Source of the DNA: Parachlamydiales bacterium
Lineage (GTDB): Bacteria; Chlamydiota; Chlamydiia; Chlamydiales; JAJFMK01
Assembly (NCBI GenBank): GCA_020050175.1
Contig: JAGVKY010000190.1
Location: 1-11,598 of the forward strand
Length of the DNA stretch: 11,598 nucleotides
Reading direction: 5' to 3'
The notes below the pieces were generated by a model that had not been told where the DNA came from, did no database searches, and saw only the letters and a list, made by a program, of their open reading frames with translations. A program made the translations under genes and the position numbers. Below, in pieces: positions 6,202 through 11,598 of the stretch; position 1 is the first letter of the stretch, and every line of letters begins with the position of its first letter.

Positions 6202-7136
6202 AAATCGGCGTTCTGGCAAGCGGTTCTCTGACGAATGCGAGCACCTGGTACCGGATAGGGCAATATCTCCCTTTTTTTAAATCTAAAGGATGGAGTGTCA
6301 ACCTTTACCAAAAAGAAAATCTAGACGATACCTTATTCGAAAATGATTTGATCATTGTTCAGAAAGTCTTAATGCGTCGCAGTCTGATCAAAAAGGTTCT
6401 CCGCAAAGCTAAAAGACTCTTTTTCGACTTCGACGATGCGATCTGGACAAGACCAGGAAAAGATTTTAATTTATTTACCCGCCTCAGAGTGCAAAAAAGG
6501 CTTCAACTCTGGTGCCAAGAGGCAGAAAAAGTGATCGTCCCCAACCACTATCTGGCAGAAAAGGTTAGGGCGCTTGGTGGATCACCCACCCTTTTGCCTA
6601 TGGCCATTGATTTGGCCCCTTACCTTAAAAGAGAAGATATCCCCCCCGTCATGGGCTGGAGCGGAGCCCCTCACAATCTCTCTTACCTAGAAACACTTCT
6701 TCCTGCCCTAAAAAAAGTCGCGGGAAAGCTTTCTATCTACTCAGGCAAGTGTCCCAATTTCAACATCCCTTTCGAACACACTCCATTCACACCTGGTGGA
6801 GAATCACCTTTTCTTCAAAAGGTTGGGATTGGCCTTCTTCCTCTACCAGACGACATCTATGCTAGGGGAAAATCTCCCATCAAAGCTCTCCAATACATGG
6901 CAGCCGGCATCCCCTTTGTCTACCAAGGGCACGGCGGCATAGAGGAGCTCGTCGACCCCTCTTTTGCTTTTCAAGCTAACAGCGAACAAGAATGGATCGC
7001 TCATCTAAAACTTCTATTAAACGAGCCAACCCTAAGACTTAAAGCAGGGCGGGCAGCACGAGTATTTGTGGAGAAAAACTTTAGCTTATCATTCTCTCAA
7101 AGCAAGTTCGCTAGCCTCTGTCTTACGAAAAACTGA
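6198..7136 (+). CDS. GT4-like glycosyltransferase
   Basis: Retaining GT-B-type transferase of 312 residues, probably adding a sugar to a surface glycan. The start is a TTG at 6198 that overlaps the fcl stop (TTGA); GAGGGG just upstream (6187-6192) provides a good SD, and the protein then begins with the expected KIGVLASGS strand. Family features are FFDFDDAIW (75-83; the aromatic-acidic DDAIW motif of many GT4 enzymes), VPNHYLAEKV (114-123), GWSGAPHN at the start of the C-terminal domain (153-160), and the nucleotide-sugar-binding region GKSPIKALQYMAAGIPFV (224-241) with the Lys before the LQYMA block. The donor may be GDP-fucose from the two preceding enzymes, but the sequence does not fix donor or acceptor. 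No membrane segments. The 3' end overlaps the convergent symporter gene by 48 nt. Confidence 0.88.
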   Translation: MKIGVLASGSLTNASTWYRIGQYLPFFKSKGWSVNLYQKENLDDTLFENDLIIVQKVLMRRSLIKKVLRKAKRLFFDFDDAIWTRPGKDFNLFTRLRVQKRLQLWCQEAEKVIVPNHYLAEKVRALGGSPTLLPMAIDLAPYLKREDIPPVMGWSGAPHNLSYLETLLPALKKVAGKLSIYSGKCPNFNIPFEHTPFTPGGESPFLQKVGIGLLPLPDDIYARGKSPIKALQYMAAGIPFVYQGHGGIEELVDPSFAFQANSEQEWIAHLKLLLNEPTLRLKAGRAARVFVEKNFSLSFSQSKFASLCLTKN

Positions 7137-8450
7137 GACCATGAGAGTAGTGATGTGGGGGATAGCGACACAGGCCAGCACAATATCGATCACAGACCAA
7201 AAGGTTTTGACTTCGGCAATCGCTCCAATAAAGGTCATTGCAGCAGTTGCTACAACATACAAGCGAAGTTTTTTGTTGTCGGTGAGAAAGCCAAAACATT
7301 GACTGCCGTTAAAACTGTTACCAAGAATTGTCCCGAAACCAAAGAGAAGTGTGCTGCCGACAACAATGGCGACGCCAAAATAGGAGAAATGTTGTTGGAA
7401 AGAGGCGGCGACCATGCTGATCCCTAGAGGCAGCTCAGGGTCTTGCCAAGTGTTAGTCAGCAAGGCAACACAGCCTGAAAGAAAGGCAACAAAACCGGCT
7501 GTGTATGTCGAAAGCATCGCCAGAGCCCCTTGAGCCATGGGGTCTTTTGTTTCAGCCATCGCATGAGGAATCGCCTGAGTTCCAATCCCTGCTTCGCAGG
7601 CCTGAATCCCTTTAAAAATCCCCCAGCGCAATGCGCTTACAATTCCACCAATCAAGGTTCCACTTGCTAGGGCATAAGGGGATAAGGTCGATTGGAACAT
7701 CATCCCAAAGATATGACCCCACTGATCGACATTAGAAATCAAAATCCAAAGTGAAGAGCCGATATAGAGGGCAAACATCGCCGGAACAATCTTGGCCGAA
7801 ATCGAGCTGACTCGTTTAATACCCCCCAAAAGAACGATGAGGACGCAGGCTGCAATGATGGCGCCAGAAATCATAGTGGGTGTTCGATATCCTCCAAGAA
7901 TGGGAGAATCCAAGATAGCGGCTAGCTGGTTAGCGTTAGCTCCTGACCAAGCGACCATGAGAACAAGGCATCCAACGGCGTACCATTTTGCCGCCCAAGA
8001 GGAGAAGATAGCTTGCATGTACTGCATAGGTCCGCCCATCATCCCAGTCTCAACTTTTTTCCGATGCTGAATGCTAAGACTGACCTCAGTATAGGTCGCT
8101 GCACTCCCAAAAAAAGCAGTCAGCAGAAATCCAAGCAGAGCCCCAGGTCCACCAAGTGAGATGGCAATCGTTGGGGCCACAATCGTCCCAATTCCAAGCG
8201 TTGTCGACATCGCCGTCACTAACGCCCGCAAAGGAGGGACCGTATGGCTACTTTCCCCTTTATCTCGAAACCCATCTCTCAGTAATCGAAACAACGTCGG
8301 CAAAAGCCTCAATTGGATAAACCGCGTTTTGAAAGTCAGCAGGACACAGCAGGCCAAAATAAACAAACAAGAGGCAAAAAGGATGTAATCGGCAACACTT
8401 TGGATCAAAAAATCAATCGACATAACACTTCCAACCAATATCTTACCCAT
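7089..8450 (-). CDS. AGCS-family sodium:alanine/glycine-type symporter (divergent)
   Basis: Inner-membrane transporter of the alanine/glycine:cation symporter family, importing a small neutral amino acid with Na+. It has 453 residues and about ten to eleven hydrophobic helices. Family blocks are LGGPGALLGFLLTAFFG (99-115), TYTEVSLSIQHR (119-130), GMMGGPMQYM (136-145), ACEAGIGTQAIPHA (284-297), TKDPMAQGALAM (301-312) and LLFGFGTILGNSFNGSQC (368-385). Two normally conserved Asn positions are changed: the usual GxGN is GIGT (86-89) and the usual NEAG is CEAG (285-288), so substrate or ion preference may differ. The start is uncertain. ATG 8450 has AGGGAG almost touching it and overlaps the stop of a small upstream ORF; the ATG at 8423 (MSIDFLIQSVADY) has GGAAG at a better distance and looks more like a family start. 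Chlamydiae carry AGCS proteins annotated dagA. Confidence 0.9.
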   Translation of the reverse strand: MGKILVGSVMSIDFLIQSVADYILFASCLFILACCVLLTFKTRFIQLRLLPTLFRLLRDGFRDKGESSHTVPPLRALVTAMSTTLGIGTIVAPTIAISLGGPGALLGFLLTAFFGSAATYTEVSLSIQHRKKVETGMMGGPMQYMQAIFSSWAAKWYAVGCLVLMVAWSGANANQLAAILDSPILGGYRTPTMISGAIIAACVLIVLLGGIKRVSSISAKIVPAMFALYIGSSLWILISNVDQWGHIFGMMFQSTLSPYALASGTLIGGIVSALRWGIFKGIQACEAGIGTQAIPHAMAETKDPMAQGALAMLSTYTAGFVAFLSGCVALLTNTWQDPELPLGISMVAASFQQHFSYFGVAIVVGSTLLFGFGTILGNSFNGSQCFGFLTDNKKLRLYVVATAAMTFIGAIAEVKTFWSVIDIVLACVAIPHITTLMVSVFRKTEASELALRE

Positions 8451-8607
8451 TCTCCCTATTACGAGTAAAGAAAAGATTTGGCTTACGAATAGCTTTTTGG
8501 CAGGTGGCGTGCAAAAGCTTAGAAAAAGTTTTTAGCGTCGGGTTTTTTGAGCGAAGAGAGGGATAGGCTGTAGTTTTTGGCACTCTAGTTGTTCCAATAA
8601 CTGCCAT
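8443..8607 (-). CDS. Possible 54-residue very basic small protein (doubtful)
   Basis: Minus-strand ORF with ATG at 8607-8605 and TAA at 8445-8443, preceded by AGAGG five bases from the ATG. The product (MAVIGTTRVPKTTAYPSLRS...) has eleven Lys/Arg and one acidic residue, and no recognisable domain. Its stop overlaps the upstream symporter ATG (ATGGGTAA), an arrangement typical of translational coupling. A weak promoter (TTGAAC at 8658-8653, CTTAAT at 8636-8631, 16-nt spacer) lies upstream on the same strand. It could be a leader peptide, a real small protein or chance. Confidence 0.3.
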   Translation of the reverse strand: MAVIGTTRVPKTTAYPSLRSKNPTLKTFSKLLHATCQKAIRKPNLFFTRNRENG

Positions 8608-8824
8608 ATAAACCTCTCGATAACCGAAAGATTAAGTAAGAGGCGAGATATAGTTCAATATTAAGCTGAAATCCCAGTTGGTCCGGTTTTTCAGGGGGCT
8701 GCTCCTTTTGATAGAGGAGACGACAATATGATTTCGTTAACTTGCGATTAAGTAGCTTGAGACTTTAAATATTTTCTAGGCACACAAAAGTTATGGTTTA
8801 CATAACTTTTGTGCGATTTGGGAC
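8451..8824. other. 374-nt gap between symporter and cysteine-rich gene
   Basis: Apart from the doubtful basic ORF, a weak minus-strand promoter and the hairpin at 8783-8813, no gene is visible. A strong GAGGAG (8714-8719) precedes an ATG at 8728, but the frame stops after seven codons. No tRNA-like fold or conserved RNA recognised. Confidence 0.6.
8783..8813 (-). terminator. Perfect 13-bp hairpin downstream of the cysteine-rich gene
   Basis: CACAAAAGTTATG (8783-8795) and CATAACTTTTGTG (8801-8813) are exact reverse complements around the 5-nt loop GTTTA. It lies 12 nt beyond the stop of the minus-strand gene at 8825, a position fitting a transcription terminator. The stem is AT-rich and no T tract follows on the minus strand, so a protein-binding palindrome or attenuating RNA fold remains possible. 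Confidence 0.5.
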
Positions 8825-9007
8825 TTACTCGCTCCGAGGAGTCTCTTTGGATTCTGAAGGCTTCTCTTCGGTATCCATCTTGTAGAGACATCCGCAGTGC
8901 ATATCGGGTGAGCATTGGCAATTCTCACACTTGCACTTTTTTTTTGGGGCAATTGTCTCAGGTGCTGCTAGAGCGAATATTAAACTGAGGGCGGTTATTA
9001 GGTGCAT
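8825..9007 (-). CDS. Small exported protein with metallothionein-like cysteine cluster
   Basis: The chosen start (ATG 9007-9005) gives a 60-residue protein opening with a signal peptide, MHLITALSLIFALAAPETIA; the frame extends upstream to 9130, but that part overlaps the divergent gene and shows no export signal at its N-terminus. Residues 25-40 form CKCENCQCSPDMHCGC: six cysteines and one histidine in sixteen residues, pattern CxCxxCxCx5CxC, flanked by KKK. This resembles bacterial metallothionein metal-binding clusters. The rest is a polar Glu/Lys/Ser tail. If exported, it could bind zinc or copper in the periplasm or take part in disulfide links; the signal peptide is unusual for a metallothionein. 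The SD (AGAG) is weak. Function is inferred from composition only. Confidence 0.6.
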   Translation of the reverse strand: MHLITALSLIFALAAPETIAPKKKCKCENCQCSPDMHCGCLYKMDTEEKPSESKETPRSE

Positions 9008-9095
9008 CTTGGTTCTCTTTTTGTTTCTTTCAATCCTAGCATAGATTTGCTCTTCATGAGCAGGGGGGTAGACAAGAGGTAGTTCTTTAGGCAAG

Positions 9096-10109
9096 ATGCG
9101 GTTTATGTCAGATAGCAACCGCCAAGTCATTCTTATCTCTCATCCTGAGGGGATGCCAACAGAGGCTAATTTTGCCCTTCGAGAAGCAGCTATGCCTAAG
9201 CCGAGGGAAGGGGAGGTGCTTGTCAAATCTCTCTATATCTCAGTTGATCCATATATGCGGGCTCTGATGAGTGAGAGATCCTCTTATATGATGTCGACCT
9301 TTCAACTTAATGAACCTATTACGGGCGGGGTTGTTGGTAAAGTCGTTGAATCTAAGAGTCCTCAGTTTAATCCAGGCGATACTGTAATCGGTTTTTTGAA
9401 TTGGGCCGACTATTCAGTGGCGAACGGAGCCGATTTAAAGCAAATTGACCAAACAACTGCTCCTGCTAGCACGGCTCTGGGGGTCCTTGGCATGCCAGGG
9501 ATGACCGCCTATTTCGGTCTTTTAGAAATTGGCCAACCCCAAAAAGATGAGACTGTTGTCATTTCCGGAGCTGCAGGAGCTGTGGGAGGCCTTGTAGGAC
9601 AAATTGCAAAAATTAAAGGGGCCCGTACTGTCGGCATTGCTGGAAGTAATGAAAAAATCAACCTTCTGACGAAAGAACTAGGTTTTGATGCAGCGGTCAA
9701 CTACAAGAGTCCCCGATTTGCAGAAGAGCTCAAAAAAGCCTGCCCAAAAGGAGTGGATGTCTACTTTGATAATGTTGGTGGAACTGTAACAGACAATGTT
9801 CTCTCGCTTCTCAACCGATCAGGAAGAATGGTTGTTTGTGGGCAAATCTCTCAGTATAACCAGGATAAACCCGATATAGGCCCCCGTCCTTTCTTAACTT
9901 TCCTGAATAAGGGTGCTCTTATGAAAGGTTTTCTCGTCATGAACTATTACGAGCGCTTTCCAGAAGGGTTACAACAAATGGCCCAATGGATCAAAGAGGG
10001 TAAGCTTAAATATAAAGAGACCATCACAAATGGCCTCGAAAATACCCCAAAAGCTTTTATTGCCCTCTTTAAAGGGGAGAATATCGGCAAACAACTCGTT
10101 AAGCTTTAA
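9096..10109 (+). CDS. NADP-dependent oxidoreductase, CurA/LTB4DH type (zinc-free MDR)
   Basis: Medium-chain dehydrogenase/reductase that reduces the double bond of alpha,beta-unsaturated carbonyl compounds using NADPH; likely cytosolic detoxification. The 337-residue protein has the typical N-terminal NRQVILISHPEGMPTEANF (8-26), SVDPYMRALM (49-58), GGVVGKVVES, LGVLGMPGMTAYFGL (128-142), the nucleotide-binding ISGAAGAVGGLVGQIA (156-171), FDNVGGTVTD (224-233) and C-terminal GKQLVKL. No zinc-binding cysteines, as expected. The start could also be the ATG at 9105 (MSDSNRQ), since neither has a strong SD; 9096 is preceded by AGG four bases away. The stop overlaps the convergent PEBP gene by three bases. 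Confidence 0.93.
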   Translation: MRFMSDSNRQVILISHPEGMPTEANFALREAAMPKPREGEVLVKSLYISVDPYMRALMSERSSYMMSTFQLNEPITGGVVGKVVESKSPQFNPGDTVIGFLNWADYSVANGADLKQIDQTTAPASTALGVLGMPGMTAYFGLLEIGQPQKDETVVISGAAGAVGGLVGQIAKIKGARTVGIAGSNEKINLLTKELGFDAAVNYKSPRFAEELKKACPKGVDVYFDNVGGTVTDNVLSLLNRSGRMVVCGQISQYNQDKPDIGPRPFLTFLNKGALMKGFLVMNYYERFPEGLQQMAQWIKEGKLKYKETITNGLENTPKAFIALFKGENIGKQLVKL

Positions 10110-10618
10110 GATCTTTTGTAAGTTCCGATCAGTTCAGCTTGAGATAAGATATGCCCATCCATAGCCTTATGGAGTTCTTCTTTTGAAATTCCATTTTCAA
10201 GATCAAATTCAGTGTCAAGGGCATAGACTCGAATGTGGTAATGGTGAGCTGCCCCTGCAGGTGGACAAGGGCCAAAATAGCCCTCCTTTTTCATGTGATT
10301 TTTTCCTACGTGTGCTAGAGAAACTCCTTCTTCAAGGGTCGTTTTCTTGGCAGGGATATTCCATGCGATCCAATGGTCGAACGTTCCGCCTGGCGCATCT
10401 GGGTCGTCCATCACGATGGCAAAGCTTTTAGTCTCTTTAGGTGCGTCTGAAATCGTTAAAGGAAAAGAAACATTCTTACCTTGGCAGGTATAAACTTGAG
10501 GGATAGGCTGACCCTCTTTAAATGCCTGGCTCGTTAGTTTCATAACATTGACTCCATAAAATGCCCCTCCGAAGCCGACACCCATAGCTAAGAGGAATCC
10601 AAAAATTTGCTGTTTCAT
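10106..10618 (-). CDS. YbhB/YbcL-family PEBP (Raf kinase inhibitor-like) protein
   Basis: Phosphatidylethanolamine-binding-protein fold of 170 residues; cellular role in bacteria is not settled. The family motifs are complete: KLTSQAF..G..IP..YTCQGKN (27-49), MDDPDAPGGTFDHWIAWNIP (70-89), GYFGPCPPAGAAHHYHIRVYALD (113-135) and HILSQAELIGTYKR (156-169). The first 25 residues form a hydrophobic segment (FGFLLAMGVGFGGAFYG) that would export or anchor the protein, as in periplasmic YbcL. An internal ATG at 10543 would give the short cytosolic form that starts MKLTSQAF; it has GGAG eight bases upstream, a better SD than the AGGAT next to the first ATG. Convergent with the oxidoreductase gene, ends overlapping. 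Confidence 0.93.
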   Translation of the reverse strand: MKQQIFGFLLAMGVGFGGAFYGVNVMKLTSQAFKEGQPIPQVYTCQGKNVSFPLTISDAPKETKSFAIVMDDPDAPGGTFDHWIAWNIPAKKTTLEEGVSLAHVGKNHMKKEGYFGPCPPAGAAHHYHIRVYALDTEFDLENGISKEELHKAMDGHILSQAELIGTYKRS

Positions 10619-10731
10619 ATCCTATGAATGCCCATCCAACGTTTTTAATAAATAAATGGATCAAAATCTTGATGTTTAGGGTGATAAATAAATTAATAAA
10701 GATCTTTTATTTTTAAATCATGAGAACAGAA

Positions 10732-11598
10732 TTAGAGAGAGATAAAGAGAGGTTTCACGCGATTGTGAGGATTGACAAAGGGTAAAATTGCGTTCCTTAT
10801 CGATTCTTCCTCAGACAATTGAAACCAAATTTTTTCTTGTCTAACAGCCTGATGGACAAACATTTCGTACCCTTCGACGATGTCTATAGCATGAGTCAAT
10901 AAAGATCCCTCTTGAGGATACGCCTTAATATCCATGATAAGAGCTGTGGGAATAAGATGTTTAGGGTCAATCGGGAGATAGACAGGTGTGCAATTGATCA
11001 GGACATCATACCCTTTTTCAAACTCTTGCCCCATCTCATCTAAACCACCACCTTGCCCATTTAGCTCTTTGGCAAGTTCAAGAGCTTTTTCCTTTGTCCG
11101 GTTAAGGATAACGATTTTTGCCCCCCGTTTCACCGCCACATATCCAATAGCTCTAGCTGCTCCCCCAGCCCCTATCAAGATCACTTTTTTTCCATTAATG
11201 GATTCCCCTATTTCAAGGGCATCAAGTGCCCCCTCGCCATCTGTGTTACAACCGAAATAGTCCCCAGAATCTAGGGTGATTGTATTTACGGCACCCATCA
11301 GACAAGCATCGGGATCAACATAACTCAGATAGGGCAAAACATCTTCCTTGAGGGGCATTGTTACACTGATCCCTAAAATACCCATCTTTTTAGCTAAATT
11401 AAAAAATCGTTCTAGTTCTTGAGAGATGAGAGGGATTTTGATGTAAACAGCGTCTAAACCCATTTTCTGAAAGGCCGCATTATGGCCAATATGACTTAGA
11501 ACATTCTTAAGAGGGTTGCCGATGAGGGCATAAATGGCTGTCGACGGACGAATTTTTCTGTAATGGTAGATTTCTAAAAGCTCTTTCAGAGAAAGCTG
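10732..11598 (-). CDS. aroDE: Bifunctional 3-dehydroquinate dehydratase / shikimate dehydrogenase (5' partial)
   Basis: The minus-strand frame stays open to the right edge, so the ATG at 11463 is internal and the N-terminal AroD part lies outside. The first residues (QLSLKELLEIYHYRKI) look like the end of an AroD domain; IYALIGNP (22-29 counting from the edge) starts AroE. AroE reduces 3-dehydroshikimate to shikimate with NADPH. Visible: HN (39-40), SVTMPLKED with catalytic-type Lys84, GAVNTI, CNTDGEGAL with Asp120, GAGGAARAIG (143-152) for NADP binding, LNRTKEKA, NCTP and GYEMFVHQAVRQ. In the shikimate-binding SxS motif the first Ser is Val (NVLSH, 32-36). The fusion is as in chlamydiae and plants. 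The fusion call rests on the short AroD tail and an uninterrupted frame. Confidence 0.88.
   Translation of the reverse strand, partial: QLSLKELLEIYHYRKIRPSTAIYALIGNPLKNVLSHIGHNAAFQKMGLDAVYIKIPLISQELERFFNLAKKMGILGISVTMPLKEDVLPYLSYVDPDACLMGAVNTITLDSGDYFGCNTDGEGALDALEIGESINGKKVILIGAGGAARAIGYVAVKRGAKIVILNRTKEKALELAKELNGQGGGLDEMGQEFEKGYDVLINCTPVYLPIDPKHLIPTALIMDIKAYPQEGSLLTHAIDIVEGYEMFVHQAVRQEKIWFQLSEEESIRNAILPFVNPHNRVKPLFISL

Noticed and set aside
7792..8070. Plus-strand frames inside the symporter gene
   Set aside because: They are opposite-strand shadows of a clear membrane protein and show no domain.
9008..9130. Upstream extension of the cysteine-rich gene
   Set aside because: It overlaps the divergent oxidoreductase start and would bury the signal peptide inside the protein.
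10624..10716. 30-codon plus-strand ORF in the PEBP-aroDE spacer
   Set aside because: No SD, very AT-rich, and composition looks like chance.
10680..10731. AT-rich palindrome around AAAGATCTTT after aroDE as terminator
   Set aside because: Stem is only 10 nt of weak pairs without a loop or T tract; no better than chance in this AT-rich spacer.

Overview
The window most likely comes from an environmental (non-Chlamydiaceae) member of the Chlamydiales. The main reasons are a partial Pkn1-like protein (kinase tail joined to a formylglycine-generating-enzyme-like domain), an IspH whose motifs closely resemble the chlamydial form, an AroD-AroE fusion as in chlamydiae, two paralogous outer-membrane barrels resembling Protochlamydia-type porins (one with many cysteines), and a divergent alanine/glycine-type sodium symporter. 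I cannot name the genus. The sequence looks chromosomal, with moderate GC. I see no insertion sequence, phage gene, tRNA, rRNA or CRISPR array.

Layout, left to right. Positions 1-1046: 3' part of a pkn1-like gene. 1100-2026: ispH. 2023-2904 region: a first outer-membrane beta-barrel gene whose GTG start overlaps the ispH stop. 2904-3050 (minus): an easily missed 48-residue two-helix membrane protein, convergent with the barrel gene. 3083-3140: a compact divergent promoter pair whose two -35 boxes abut as a 12-bp palindrome. 3176-4159: a second, cysteine-rich barrel paralogue, followed after 15 nt by gmd, fcl and a family-4-type glycosyltransferase. These four genes are tightly packed and probably form one operon ending at 7136. 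7089-8450 (minus): the AGCS symporter, whose 3' end overlaps the glycosyltransferase by 48 nt. 8451-8824: a mostly non-coding gap with a possible basic 54-residue ORF and a perfect 13-bp hairpin. 8825-9007 (minus): a tiny exported protein with a metallothionein-like cysteine cluster. 9096-10109: a CurA-type NADPH oxidoreductase. 10106-10618 (minus): a YbhB/YbcL-type PEBP protein. 10732-11598 (minus): a bifunctional aroDE gene cut by the right edge.

How the genes may work together: the surface theme is strong. Two related barrels flank the divergent promoter region, and the second one leads a transcription unit that makes GDP-L-fucose (Gmd, then Fcl) and encodes a glycosyltransferase. This suggests a fucose-containing (or related 6-deoxyhexose) surface glycan expressed with a cysteine-rich envelope protein. 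The barrels also show an omptin-like layout, with incomplete or missing protease residues. The rest (isoprenoid synthesis, shikimate pathway, amino-acid uptake, redox enzyme) is ordinary metabolism.
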